From NCBI GenBank assembly GCA_023362775.1, contig JALMGJ010000004.1, positions 57,043,298-57,107,297 of the forward strand: a stretch of 64,000 nucleotides of DNA, in the 5' to 3' direction. The position numbers were made by a program, and so were the translations under genes. This document shows, in pieces, positions 10,963 through 22,550 of the stretch; within the stretch, counting starts at the first letter, position 1, and each line of letters begins with the position of its first letter. The notes below the pieces were generated by a model that saw only the letters and a program-made list of their open reading frames with translations, was not told the origin of the DNA and ran no database searches. This DNA is from Charina bottae (Eukaryota > Chordata > Lepidosauria > Squamata > Charinaidae).

Positions 10963-11329
10963 ATATATAATGAGAATTGTTTCTATATATCAAACTATAT
11001 CCTTCAGCCTATAGGGTCTTGAATCATGTGAGCTCAGAAATTATATTGTTCCTGATGGCAAATTTGTCTAATCTATTAAGTAATTAATGGTGAGACCAGT
11101 AGCACATACCAGGCAGACCTAGCCATAACTATGCCAAATTTTTACTGTCTGATAGAACTGATAACATGCGACAACTAAGTTTCTAGTGGTGGGTGTCCCT
11201 AAGGACAGAGTTAGTAAATTAAAGCAGAATGGCTGAAGAGCCATTAAAAGCTTGCTTTTTCCCCAGGCACTGTTGCAAGTTGTAACCCCGGGGACTGTAT
11301 AGTTGGATAGATGTTGATGAGGCACTGGG

Positions 11330-11465
11330 TTTTTCTTGTTTCTTTGTTGGATTGTTTTATTGTTCTGTTTTTACTATTGCTGTTAACCTCAATATATTGT
11401 GTCTCACAAGATGAGTGGCCATATAAATCTTTTAAATTAATAAATTTGTTATTTATTTATTTGTA
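11330..11465 (+). repeat. Degraded CR1/L2-type 3' tail
   Basis: The segment has the order seen in other LINE tails of this window: T-rich stretch, a degraded CCCAGAGT-like block, GGCCATATAAAT and then (ATTT)n. No coding sequence remains. Confidence 0.5.
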
Positions 11466-13701
11466 GCATTGGCATGTACTCTTATTTGTGCAATTCTAGC
11501 TGGCTTACAATGTGCATTCTAAAAACAATCCTAAAATAGTACTTCATTAAATTAAATAAAGTAACTAACATATGAAAAACTGTTGCTGGCTAATTAAAAG
11601 CTTTCTGACTGAAAACCTTTTGGAAGAGAACTGTCTCAACAAGTTTTTGAAAGGAGAGGAAGTTGGGTACCAATTAGACTTCACACACAGGTTAATTCAG
11701 AGAAGGGGCTGCCATTGAAAACATCATTCTACAGATCCCAAACCCCCAATCTCTCATGAGGTGGGTACCCAAAGCATGTTTTTCCTTCTGTATCATGTAG
11801 GCTGGGCAGATTCTGCCAGGAGAATGGATGATGTATACTGTGTTAAGTCTATTGACTATAATAAATGTCTCTAGACTAGCATCATTAATGTATTAACTAT
11901 TCCACTTAAACTTTTCTACATGCTAGTTCTGCAAATAACAGAGATGTATCATTACATCCTGTTAAGCAAAAATTTTAAAAAGGAACAGTAGAATACAGAA
12001 GATGAGTAATTTGAATTATACTTGGAAAAAGTGTGGATTGCATGAAGAGAGACTTTGAAGAAAACATCACAGAGAAATATGCTGCAGCTGTTTCAGTACA
12101 ATGAATGCACAGTAGCTTGGTATACATTTTCTATAATAGCTCATTAACAGAAATGTTTATTTCAAGAATTTTCAAAGTTAGTGAAACTCAGTAATAGTTT
12201 CTCTCCTCGGAGTTCATTAACAAATTTTAAAACTAGTATAATTATTAAATATATATTAAAAATTCAAAGATGCTTCTCATTTTGACATTTTTGTAATGTT
12301 TTTGTCCTTAAGAAAGCCTGTTTGGGAGGAAGCATTAAATACAAAACTGTCTTTTACTGATACTTCATATATACTTTGGTGGATCCCTTACTACTTAATT
12401 CTGTGAAGCCTGGATTTTCTGCTTAATATTCTGAGAGCACTGGTATACTTAATTTAGGTCATCCATTCCTATAAAATCCACATAGATCCTACCGGTTGTG
12501 CTAACCCTGTGTCTAGCTAAATTAAAGTTAGTGTCACTGAGGATGGCATTGCTTTTATACATAATGTATTACTAATCTTCAGTGCCAGAAGTATAGGAAA
12601 TCTCCTTGCAAATTACTTTTAAATATAAGTGGCAGTTTTGTGTGTTCAATTTAAAAAAAAATTCTACTGTCTGATTTTTCTCTTTTATTTTTCTCCTATA
12701 TAGTCATAGAATCTACATATAGCATTCTTTGCATAATTATTAAGCAAATGCATGTATTCCTAGTATACAAGAACCATTTGCATTCACAGAATTACTAATT
12801 CTGTTAAACAGTAGAATTTGGAGAGTATGCTTTTCTCTGGATTCATGGTCCTGCTGTAATAATAAAGGCTAATAACTATGTTAGTGGTGTTAATTGAGTG
12901 GATCCCTAACACAAAATTGTATCTATTTATCTTAAGTACACTGGTAGACCTCTGTAAGTATTAGCTAGGAGGAAAAGGTAAGATGGTTAACAGAACATGG
13001 TGTCTCTTGTTATCACTTTTATGATCTCTGAACTTTAATTGTGTTTATTTTATTCACTGTGTACTAAGAAATAAAAATTTAAAAGATTTAAAATTGCAAT
13101 ATTTAAGCTATATTCTATGTTGGGAACACTTAGTATTTATTTTCTGTCATTCTAGAACTATTGATCTGAATTATTCTCTCTAATATCAGGCCTATTCCTC
13201 CCAACCAGGGTAACCCAAGGTGATGTGGTGGTGATTGCATTCAGCTAGAATTTTCTGCCATTACCTATTTTTCCTTCAACCTGAGTAAAGAATAGCTTAA
13301 ACCCAGTATCTGATAGTTAATCTGGGAAGGCTAAACCTTACAAAAACAAATTTTCCCAGATTAAACCCGTTTAAAAAAAATCCAGTTGATACCAAAAATA
13401 TCTCTTTAAACAGTATTTAAAGTTTATACAGATCACACAAGAGCAAAGGATAGGCTTAGTGAAAAAGAGACAGAGTGAATAAAGGAACAATAGATAGACC
13501 CATCCAAAATATGTTTGAACAAAACCAGGCAATTTGCTTTGAGCATCTGCAAAGTAAATCAAATCCTAATCCCACTTTAGCTCTAGTTACTCACTGTTCC
13601 TAGAAGTCTCTGTGGGTTTTCTTGTATCCTAGGACCTGGAAGATTTCACCCACAACCTGGGGTGGGCTTAGATTCTTTTCCAAGGAAATCCAGCTGCTAC
13701 T
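11466..13701. other. Intron sequence, nothing recognised
   Basis: About 2.2 kb of AT-rich unique-looking sequence. I see no repeat ends, exon or RNA gene. Confidence 0.4.
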
Positions 13702-13709
13702 CTCTAGGA

Positions 13710-13947
13710 CAGAGCTTTCCAAACTGTGTGTCGGGACACGTTAGTGTGTCGGCTGCAGTGTCTGGGTGTGTCGCGGCTGCTGCTGCTTCCAAACCTGCCC
13801 TGCCAGGATTCCATGCAGGTCCTAGTGCCTGCCTTGTGCCCTGCTGTAAGAGTGTGTCGTGAAATGATGCCCTGCTGTAAAAGTGTGTCGCGAAATGATG
13901 TATGTCTAAAAAGTGTGTCACCAACATGAAAAGTTTGGAAAGCTCTG
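13710..13947. mobile_element. hAT MITE, copy c (TSD ctctagga)
   Basis: Ends CAGAGCTTTCCAAACTGTG and AGTTTGGAAAGCTCTG with perfect 8 bp duplications CTCTAGGA (13702-13709 and 13948-13955). The interior shares CTGCAGTGTC and GGTCCTAGTGCCTGCCTTGT with copy b, so these two are the closest pair in the window. Confidence 0.93.
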
Positions 13948-13955
13948 CTCTAGGA

Positions 13956-15189
13956 AGATTCAAAAGAACAAAACTCTCTTGCAAACTCTTTCCTCACTAT
14001 CTAACCTCAAGGGAGTTAATCTTTACTAGAGATAGAAGGGATTAGTCTACCAGTCATTTGTGGGTGTGATTCTGACCTAATAGCTCTTTCTAGAGTTTGT
14101 ATAGCTAAAGGTTCCCATTACAGTCTCACAGCTAATTCAGATACTTCCAAAATTCAATTGAAGACTATCATTAATTTTTAAAACTTTGCTACTTACAGGT
14201 TCCAAGGTAATTGATTCAATTCATTTGCAAAGTTACATACATATTGTGTCAAATCTAAAAATAGTGTAACACCTTGATGCTATGGACCTTTTGGTCAGTC
14301 CTTTGGCTCTCAGTGTTCAGTATCATTGATACTCTGCTTTACATGGTGTAAGGAATGTTAAAGCACATACAGTTAAACTGGTATGGCAAATGATCCATTC
14401 AACCATTACTGATAGTAGATATCAAAATAATTTACCAACACATCTTTATTTCAGAAATTTTGTACATTACTGAATTGTTGAATGGTTGTTTCTAACACAC
14501 AACAACTTTGCAAAGAATTATCTAACCATTTTCTTTGGTCAGTCTTATAATTAATTATTGACATATTTATTGGAAAGCTATACCCATATTCTGCACTTTG
14601 ACTATGTAATTTCCCTGATAAATTATATAGATGATAAATTAATAAGATGTGGGTACTTTACTTTGCTGGTAATTTAATATGGTAGATTTTGATCTTGATA
14701 GGCTAAATATATAAGAATAGATAAGAATTTTATTTGGAAATTTATTTACATTTTCTCATTTTCTTCCTTGAGAATCTCATGAGAAATACTCAAAAGCGCA
14801 GAAATTTGAAGTCCTTTTGCTTTTTACCTGCAGTCAAAATTGTCATATGTCAAAGTGACATGATGAAAAGTGTACTTCTTTGGTAATGTAAATGTAGAAT
14901 GAAATCAGTGACACTTTCGCAAAAAATTAATAATACCCCAAATTTGTAGCAGATCCTTATTTAATTTCATCTCAACAGATGCTCATTAGTATGTTGTTAT
15001 TAATTGGTATTCACTCTTAGGTTTTGTTTAAAATGAAGATAATAATTACATTGTAATGACTGCATCTTTCAAGGGGAGGGATGGGGAAGGGTAGAGGAAC
15101 ATAGAACACTGAGGTATTTGCCGGAACACCAAGTCATTTCTGCATACTGTAGGAAAATGTCTCTTTAAAAGAGACAATTTCCTGACAAG
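13956..15189. other. Intron sequence, nothing recognised
   Basis: AT-rich, repeat-poor sequence. The part from about 14880 onward may belong to the conserved-looking block that follows. Confidence 0.35.
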
Positions 15190-15465
15190 AACTTAAATTA
15201 TTTTAAAAGAATTTGTCCTAAATTGTCTGCTTGATGGATGTGCAGAATCAGATGATAATGTGAGTCACCATTCTTTCTAATCAAATTACCAAAGACTTCT
15301 TGTAAAAGTAAGTCTCTCTCTAGCCGTTGATTAATGAAGTGGTGCCTCTGTTTTGTATTAGAATTAATTGAAGTAATACAAATAAGTTATCTCTCTAGCC
15401 TGCAGAAATTATCTTCTTTACAAAACAGTGTAATAGACTTGGCAAACTACCTTTCTCCCTATCTC
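15190..15465. promoter_or_regulatory. Candidate conserved non-coding block 1
   Basis: This is an inference. The block is free of recognisable repeats and low-complexity sequence and has several homeodomain-like cores (TAAT, ATTAATGA, AATTAATTG). It sits in a POLA1 intron, where mammals carry long ultraconserved elements. No alignment was possible, so neither conservation nor function has been shown. Confidence 0.25.
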
Positions 15466-16640
15466 TTTTATAGTTCATAGCATGAAATAAAAGGAAAAGA
15501 ATTGGGGGCAGGGAGGGAGGGGATGAATTATTGTAGGGACTGTTACCAGTTTAATATATAGAAAGAATACTGTACATGTTATGTAAATAATATATGCAAG
15601 GGTGCCCTGACAAATCCATAAACTGGTTAGTTACTTTGTTCACGTATATTAGTGAGATGATTTGCATATCTTACTCAATTGTTGTATGCATATTTCAAAA
15701 TTGTAGTAAAAATCACACTGAGCCTGCAAAATATGATGGATGAATATAAATATTGAGGAGAAAAAAGGACAGAACATTTGAAAAATAGTGAATGCCATAC
15801 GTTTGCCTCCAAGGCAGAGTAGCCAAGCCTAATCATGAATACTATAGCTACCAGAATGTTGTTCATCTTTCAGTATGAGACTGTTGTTCTTTTTTCTCTT
15901 TATCTCTGAAGAATGCCATTGTTAACTGGATCCATTTATTTGTTTGTATATTCATATAAGCTCTTAAATATACTGTATATGATTTTTGTACATTATATAT
16001 CTGCTCATGTGCCAGTTTCATAAATAATTATATATTAATATCACAGTAAAAGTACATGAACATTTGTATCACTTTTCTCTGTTATGTCAAATTCTTAAGA
16101 CTAATTTATAAATTTTGCCTGGGGATGAGTCTATTGAAAACTGAGACTTACTTTTTATGGATAGGATTGCTGTTGAAAACCCTAAGGTCCTGCCTTTCAA
16201 CTTTGTATCAAAAAAGCAATTGTGTAAAAATATAAAAATAATATGAACAATATGAAAGTAGAAGCAATAAAATAATCAGTATAAACTAGGAAATTACAGA
16301 ATAACATTTTCATATAAAACGTTTTTGCTCATCTCCAGAGCAATATTAGTGATATGCATGAGTGAATGTGTGTACAAGTGGAAATCTACAGTCTTAGCAT
16401 CCTAACAAAACCAGACTCTTCCCTGAGATTCTGTGTTCATGAGTGTGTAAAAAACATCTACCATTTTAACTTAGTCATCATAACAATCTTCTGAGTTACT
16501 GCTAAAAGAGATTAGGTTGGTAGGAATGCCGGCTATTGAATTCCCAGAAGAGACGTTGGAAAGTCTTTCTTTTGCTTAGTTTTAGGTAGATAGTAAAAGC
16601 ATTTTACTTCATTCAACTGATAATACTTTTTAATATGATA
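15466..16640. other. Intron sequence, nothing recognised
   Basis: AT-rich sequence with a short G/A-rich run near 15504-15522. No gene or repeat recognised. Confidence 0.35.
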
Positions 16641-16641
16641 T

Positions 16642-16812
16642 TCATTCATTCATTCATTCAATTTATATGACCGCCCATCTCCCCCAACGGGGAACTCTGG
16701 GCGGTTATAAAAGGTTAGCAACTTCATTTTAAAACAGTTCTAGTTTTAATCCGCCCAGAGTCCCTTGTATGGGAGATGGGCGGGGAATAAATTAAATAAA
16801 TAAATAAATAAA
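16642..16812. repeat. Two LINE 3' tails in opposite orientation
   Basis: The left half, 16642-16710, is a minus-strand CR1/L2-type tail: (ATTC)n, then CCGCCCATCTCCCCCAACGG and CTGGGCGG. The right half, 16750-16812, is a plus-strand tail: CCGCCCAGAGTCCC, GGGAGATGGGCGG and (AAAT)n. Only about 40 bp separates them. Each is 5'-truncated to little more than the terminal hairpin block. Confidence 0.75.
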
Positions 16813-17774
16813 ATAAAATAATCTGTGTTATATTGTTTTAAATAGTTTAAAGGGCAGAAAAAAATGGGAATATTTGTAATTGGTTCCATTCTCCATTGGT
16901 TCTCTCCACTGGTTGCCAGTTGTCTTCTGGGAGCACAATGGCCCATGTTAGATACAACTTTAAGGATTTCATTGACTGTTATGGACCTCCAATTCTTGAC
17001 TTTTTTCTCAGATTTCTGTAATAGAAGCAGTGACATTTCATAAAGACGCTTGAAGATAATTAAGCAACAATCTCTTGCACTTCTGTTTTCTAGTTAATAA
17101 TGTAATGTTTCATCCATAGTCCTTTACCATAGCTCATTTTAGAATGACAGGAGAGATCAGTATGTCAGAGACATAAAATACATAAAACACTAACTAATCC
17201 AAGGAATGGAATTGTCTCTTAGTTCTGCTATTTCTGTTAACTTCTAACATAAAAATTAATCCATATTTGATGCTGAAGCTAAAATTTTAGTTGACCTTTC
17301 ATTAATGCAAGCAACAGGTTTATTTCAAATTGGTTTAGGGTAGCCTTTAAAGCAATACTGAAGGAAGAAATTAAGCCAAAGAATCAAAGGAAATGGAACA
17401 GGCAAAGAAAAATAAAAGTACTTTTCAGTTTTCTGATTCCATGAAAGCTAAATAAAAATACATGTGAAGATAACTATCTCATGAAAATTCTGTAAAATCT
17501 GTTATTCATAAACTTACCTATATAAAATTTATCAATACAAAAATTTTAAAAGATAGTTTTTCTCAGCAAGATTCTGTTCCTTCCTTACACACACACATAT
17601 ATGTCTAAATCTTGCTTAATTGTCCTTGACATTTAAAATCTCTACAGCTTTTTGTTTTCTATTTATTACTAATTGCAAAATATGCTAGGTAACAATAGGG
17701 CAGGAGGTGTTGGTATAATTAAAAATATATGTGTGTGCATAACTTTTTTTAAAAAAAAATCTTATCCATTTAGG
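16813..17774. other. Intron sequence, nothing recognised
   Basis: AT-rich; a short (CA)n-like run at 17588-17598. No supported gene or repeat. Confidence 0.35.
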
Positions 17775-18345
17775 AAGTGACTTTCAATTAGCCTCTCCGC
17801 TAATATCAGGTCACTCTACTCCATAGCTGATGCTTTATTCCTTCATTTGGGTTGTCAGTCGCTTGCTTCAGTTGGCTGGCAAAGGTGGTTGTATATCCAT
17901 TACGAGCAACATAGCACTTTGCATTTCTGAATTGACAAGCAGCTATATTGACCTAGCGCTTATTATGGGTCAACAGCTGTGTTAACCAACGGAAGGACTG
18001 AGGGGCAATTAAAATGAATTGGCAAAAATATATCTTCCTAATTTACTCCAATTTGTTATTTATGCTAACATTGTATGGCTTCTATGGTGACACTAAACAG
18101 AATGGACCCAATAATGGCAATTAACATAAAAATATAATGGCTAATCAAATTGACAGCAACTGTTTCTCATCATCTCGACACACAATACATTATCAAAACA
18201 AACTATTATGAAGGAGGTAATTTCAGTGTTCTATTCAACCTGCTGCCTGTGTGCAGTCAGGGAGATGTGTACCAGCAATTACTGCTGAATCCCAAAAACT
18301 AAACAAATAACTTAATCGCTGTCGTCCTCTTTTTTCCTCTTCTTC
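17775..18345. promoter_or_regulatory. Candidate conserved non-coding block 2
   Basis: Inference only. This roughly 570 bp stretch is the most enhancer-like unique block in the window. It has no transposon signature, balanced composition, and several TAATTA/ATTA and CAGCTG-type cores (for example CAACAGCTGTGTT near 17970). It lies about 5.6 kb upstream of the POLA1-like exon. The last POLA1 introns of mammals hold long ultraconserved elements acting on ARX; whether this is one of them needs an alignment. Confidence 0.35.
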
Positions 18346-18946
18346 AGGAAGCAGTAATCACGATTTACTAAAAATAAGTGGTGTATAATAATATAATGAT
18401 GATGCATTTCATAGAATAGCTAATAAGGAATAAAATAAGCTTGTGTGCTATGTCAAATACATTTATGTGAAGTATGGGTTAAAGTATAATATTAAGATTT
18501 TTAAAATGCAATTTCCTGATTGGGGCTTTTTAATATATAGAATTTTTAACATTGATTTTGTTAATAGATCGTGCACTTTTTATGCAGAATTTTGACTAGT
18601 TAAAATAAGATAAATTTTCAGTATGACAAAACACCCTATTTTTACTGACTAAGTAAATGTCCTTGATATAAATATAGAGCTGTAAGTGAAATTCCAGTAT
18701 GTAGTATTCTTGGCAAAGGGCTCCAAAACCTGGACTTGAAACTGTGTAAGTAATGATATTCCACAATTTTATCAGGCTTTCTATTCCACTGCCAACCTGC
18801 ATTTTAAGTTTTTCAGCTGCCTAGCATAACTCTGCTATTCTGTGTTGTTCCAACCATGTCAACTTCCATAAATGCATATCCTCCTTTTACTCCAAGTTGC
18901 TCTGTACCAAATCTCATTCATTTAGCTCCATTTACTCTCAGAGATA
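18346..18946. other. Intron sequence, nothing recognised
   Basis: No repeat or gene recognised between candidate block 2 and the hAT element. Confidence 0.35.
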
Positions 18947-18954
18947 CTCTAGCA

Positions 18955-19194
18955 CAGTGCTTTCTAAAGTGCCGCCGTTGGCGACACACCAACGGCAGCA
19001 GCGGGGGCGGGGCGCGCACGGCGGCGGTGCAGGGGGGTGGGGCATATACGGCGGCGGCCTCCGCTAAAATGCGGAAGCGCTGATGGCGCGCCGCCGTGCA
19101 CACCCCCGCTGCCGCTTCCGGGTTGTGTGGCGACACACCAGACTGTGTGTTGCAACACACTAAAGTGTTGCGACACACAGTTTGGAAAGCTGTG
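18955..19194. mobile_element. hAT MITE, copy d (TSD ctctagca)
   Basis: Ends CAGTGCTTTCTAAAGTG and CAGTTTGGAAAGCTGTG are flanked by perfect 8 bp copies of CTCTAGCA (18947-18954 and 19195-19202). The interior is dominated by GGCGGC and CCGCCG-type CpG runs and paired GCGACACAC motifs. Confidence 0.92.
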
Positions 19195-19202
19195 CTCTAG
19201 CA

Positions 19203-19640
19203 AATAGAATATGTTGAGAAATATAAGGTGACCAAGGATATCCAATTATTTTAATGGCAATCTGTTGATTTGAATTCAGGTTTAATACTCTATCCATTAG
19301 AGAGTACTAGCTCTGAATCAGCCAGGTGACCAAGTATTTCCTCTCTCATGTTTAAATGTCATTTTAATGGAACATCTATCCAAAATCTTGCATTTATTGT
19401 TCTCACTATGCTTTTTATATCTAGTTACTTTACCTTCTATGGCTAATTGGCCGGAACACTAATGAGGAGCACTCAGTGCTGCAACATTTTATTGTAGGCT
19501 CCATTGCTAACGTAAGTTAATGGCATAAGTAATTTCCTACATTATCTATCTGGATTCTATTCCATTGTAATCCCATTTTATAGGGGGACAGGGAATTGGG
19601 AACTGAGCCACAAACAATACAAGGTCTAAAAGAAAAATTA
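19203..19640. other. Intron sequence, nothing recognised
   Basis: No repeat or gene recognised. Confidence 0.35.
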
Positions 19641-19870
19641 TGCAAGGTGGCACTCCATCAATTAGTGTCCAGTCTCACTTTGGATAAGATGGCTGAATAT
19701 AATGCTGACAGAATGCCAGATAATTTAACATGATGCCCTAGCTACTTGATTCTTTCCAGTCTGGCTTCAGTACTGATTTAAATACTGAAGCTATCCTGGT
19801 TTTGTCAGTCCAGAATCTCCCACCATTCAGTTTCACTGGATACTTGTAGATCATACTATATGAGGGAAGG
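19640..19870 (+). mobile_element. Degraded CR1 reverse-transcriptase fragment
   Basis: The plus strand reads roughly DSFQSGFSTDLNTEAILVL, which resembles the CR1 motif normally seen as DPFQSGFRPGYGTETAL just before the RT palm. The upstream part fits the CR1 region before it, with frameshifts. Short and old. Confidence 0.5.
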
Positions 19871-20230
19871 GGAAAACACTTTTCTTTATCCCACTTTTGT
19901 CCTGTATACACTACTTTGTCACTAATTCCATCCTGTTTTCCTTTTTCCTAAACTCAATAGTTTCAAGTACTGTATTCTTTCTGTGAAGAAAATTGTTCTA
20001 ATACCTTAATAATTTTGACTGTCCTCTACTACTCCATACTTCTGTAGCTCTTCAGTATCATGTTTAAGTACAGAATTGTGAATATTCCAGTATTCCAAGA
20101 GTGGTGCATCATATATTTAAAGGTATTGCAAGGTATTACAATATTTCATTTATGATAGGAAGTAAAGCATGTGAGAATAAATGAAATACTTAGTGAGTGG
20201 TTCAGCACTGGACAAGAAATAAGAAGGATG

Positions 20231-20455
20231 TGTAAGAGTCAGTTTGCTGTAGTGGTTAAGATGCTGGGCTAGAAGCTTGGAAACATGAGTTCTAGTCCTT
20301 CCTTAGACATAAAAGCCGGCAGGGTGACTTTGGGCCAGTCACTCTCAGCCCAACCCACTTCATAGGGTTGCTATTGTGGGGCAAATAGGAGGTGGAAATA
20401 TTATGTATGTCACCTTGAATTATACAAAATAAAGGCAGGATATAAGGCTAATAAT
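20231..20455 (+). mobile_element. tRNA-derived SINE (MIR/CORE-like type), copy 1
   Basis: It starts with AGTTTGCTGTAGTGGTTAAG (a box A-like tRNA segment) followed by GAGTTCTAGTCC (box B-like), then the TGACTTTGGGCCAGTCACTC and TCAGCCCAACCCACTTC blocks, and an end GGCAGGATATAAGG with an (AAT)n-like tail. This matches the general plan of widespread reptile tRNA-SINEs. No duplication could be read. Confidence 0.75.
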
Positions 20456-20494
20456 AATCTACTTGGGGAATGCTTGTAGTGACATTAGATGTGT

Positions 20495-21290
20495 GTTGGT
20501 TGGGGACATGAATGCACCACTTTTTATGCTGCTATGCTGTCTTGTTGTCTGAGAATGCAACTGATCTGCAGCAAAGTTTAGACATCTGGTTTAATGCAAC
20601 AAAGAATATGGTTCTAAAAATTAATATATAAAAGACTACGGTAGTGGTGTTTGACATGAAAAGTGAAATAAACAATTGTAAGTTATACATATAATATTGA
20701 GTAAGCAGATGAATTTGTGCATTTTGGTAGAGAGTCTACTAAAGATATGAAAATTTATAAAGAAATGTTAAGATGTGCAAATGTGCGTAGAAAGGTAGTG
20801 GGTAATATGTAGTCCTTTGTGAGGAAGGAATTTGTCAAAAAAAAGCAAAAATGGCTACGTGTAAGTATACTTCTGCCTACTTTGTTATATGAAAGTAAAA
20901 GTGGGCTGTGTCAGGAGAAACATAAATGTTGAGTGCATGGAAATGGGTTGTTTAAGAAGTATGTGTGGTAAAACAAGAAGAATTAGGTTCAAGAGTGAAT
21001 TACTGCTGAACGAAGTAAAAAGAAGTATTTTAAGGTGGTTTGATCAGATAGAATTTAATGTGGATCAAATCACCATATATGAAGGAAGACTTAGTCAAGA
21101 AAAAGAGGACAACTGAGAAAGTTGTGGTTGTATGTATCTAAGGAGTTCCTCAAAATGACAGAAGTGAAAGTTTTAAAGAACAAAGGAATGTGTTTGAGTT
21201 GGTTATGGACATGGTGAAGGTAAGGATGGTTTGCAAGGATAGAAAGGTATGGTATAGCAACTGGTATAAACAAGATATAGCTATATAATA
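20495..21290 (+). mobile_element. Old LINE (family B), EN remnant joined to C-terminal region
   Basis: Near 20500 the plus strand reads VGDMNA, an endonuclease-like motif. From 20700 it continues with the region past the polymerase: KVVGNM, LLPTLLYESKSG, MGCLRSMCGKTRRIRFKSE, SILRWFDQIEFNVDQITIYE and later VRMVCKDRKVW. This order is typical of a non-LTR element C-terminus of the kind widely seen in vertebrate and invertebrate genomes. The polymerase core is missing. Related pieces are at 33985, 55855 and 59367-60660. Confidence 0.65.
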
Positions 21291-21296
21291 AAATTC

Positions 21297-21535
21297 CCTT
21301 CTCACCCCTATGGGTGGTATGTGTCTTCCTCAACCTCAGGTCCTCTACCAGAGGCCTGGGAGTTTGAGGGTTCTGCGCAGTATATTAGCTGTTCCTAGCA
21401 CTGCACTCTTCTGGACAGAGAGCTGTGATGTTGCTCCTGGGATCTGTTGGAGCCACTCTCCCAGATTAGGAGTCACAGCCCCGAGTGCTCCTACCACCAC
21501 TGGGACCACTTTGGCCTTCACTTTCCACATATACA
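21297..21535 (-). mobile_element. LINE 3' fragment (possible restriction-like endonuclease type)
   Basis: The minus strand encodes VKAKVVPVVVGALGAVTPNL, GEWLQQIPGATSQLSVQKSA and LGTANILRRTLKLPGLW followed by a stop. I recognise this as a common C-terminal block of a vertebrate/invertebrate non-LTR element and infer that it follows a PD-D/ExK-like nuclease, as in R4/Dong-like elements. The clade was not verified. Its 5' side ends in a simple repeat at 21536. Confidence 0.5.
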
Positions 21536-21562
21536 TATACATACACATACATACATACATAC

Positions 21563-21599
<37 letters not shown>

Positions 21600-21600
21600 G
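21536..21600. repeat. Compound microsatellite (ATAC)n/(CA)n
   Basis: TACATACACATACATACATA-type repeats pass into a pure CA run (about 21562-21598). Open frames spanning it on both strands are artefacts of the repeat. Confidence 0.9.
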
Positions 21601-21620
21601 TATATATGAGATACATAAAT

Positions 21621-21872
21621 ATATATAAGAGAGCCAGTTTGGTCTACTAGTTAAGGCTCCAAGCTAGAATCCAGGAGACTGATTTCTAGTCCTGCCTTAG
21701 GCATGAAAGCCAGCTGGGTGACCTTGGGCCAGTCATTCTCTCTCAGCCCAATTCACCACACAGGGTTGTTGTTTTGGGGGAAATAGGAGGAGGAAGGAGC
21801 ATTTAGTATATTCGCCTCCTTGAGTTATTTATAAAAATAATAAAGGTGGGATATAAAACAAAAATAAATTTA
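21621..21872 (+). mobile_element. tRNA-derived SINE (MIR/CORE-like type), copy 2
   Basis: Same order of blocks as copy 1 at 20231: GAGCCAGTTTGGTCTACTAG, GATTTCTAGTCCTG, TGACCTTGGGCCAGTCATTC, CACAGGGTTGTTGTTTTGGG, and an end GGTGGGATATAAAAC. The two copies differ by many substitutions, so they are old and independent insertions. Confidence 0.75.
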
Positions 21873-22406
21873 AAAATAGCTATATTTTCCCCTTTTTTTC
21901 TTACCTGTTGTCTTTAATTTCTTTTTGTTACTATTTCTTATTCCTATTCTGGGCTTTGCAGAATACTGTTCACTTGAACTGGAATAACACAATGCTATAT
22001 ATGTAGTTCATTTATGATCCTTTCCATACAGCTACTGATCCTTGACAGATCATATTTCTTTTATCTATCTCTTCACTAACCAGTTTCTGGTCAAGAAATA
22101 AAACCTATCCTCTCATCTCATGACTGAAATATATTTTTTGAAATAAATATAAATTCAGGTAATATGTTCATACATGATGAATAAGGCACAGCAGTAATGT
22201 AGATTGTAATTAATTAATATAATTTAAATCTAATCTTTCATAGCATTCATGCTTGCAAGCACCTGTTTCTAATACTATGAAGCCTAGTATCATATATTTA
22301 ATTTCTGATCTTGCTTTCTACTTTCTTGATAATTGATAAGGTCACAGGACTAATCATTTAATAAACTACTACTACTACTACTACTTCCTTCATAATGCAA
22401 GCACTT
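21873..22406. other. Intron sequence, nothing recognised
   Basis: AT-rich; a short (ACT)n run at about 22370-22385. No gene recognised. Confidence 0.35.
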
Positions 22407-22419
22407 GAGATCCTAAAGA

Positions 22420-22537
22420 ATCTCCTTGAAGAAGCTCCTTGGATAAGGAGCGAAACGTTTCCACTGAGAAAATAGAAATCCAGTTGACATGATTCAAGCT
22501 ACAGACAATTCCACCTGGATGACTGAGAACCTTCATA
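22420..22537 (+). mobile_element. Short Penelope-like insertion, copy P1, hammerhead-like core
   Basis: A 118 bp insert lies between perfect 13 bp duplications GAGATCCTAAAGA (22407-22419 and 22538-22550). It contains TTGAAGA, the perfect stem GCTCCTT-GGAT-AAGGAGC, then GAAACGTTTCC, the order of a hammerhead ribozyme core, but the first core base is T rather than C. The sequence downstream matches the right half of the insertion at 52294 through the CTTCATA end. The assignment to Penelope-like elements rests on this motif and on the inverted architecture of the related copy. Confidence 0.7.
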
Positions 22538-22550
22538 GAGATCCTAAAGA

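Noticed and set aside
21310..21650. Plus-strand frames ending in runs of His-Thr
   Set aside because: The tail is the translated CA microsatellite; the real coding trace is on the minus strand (LINE C-terminus).
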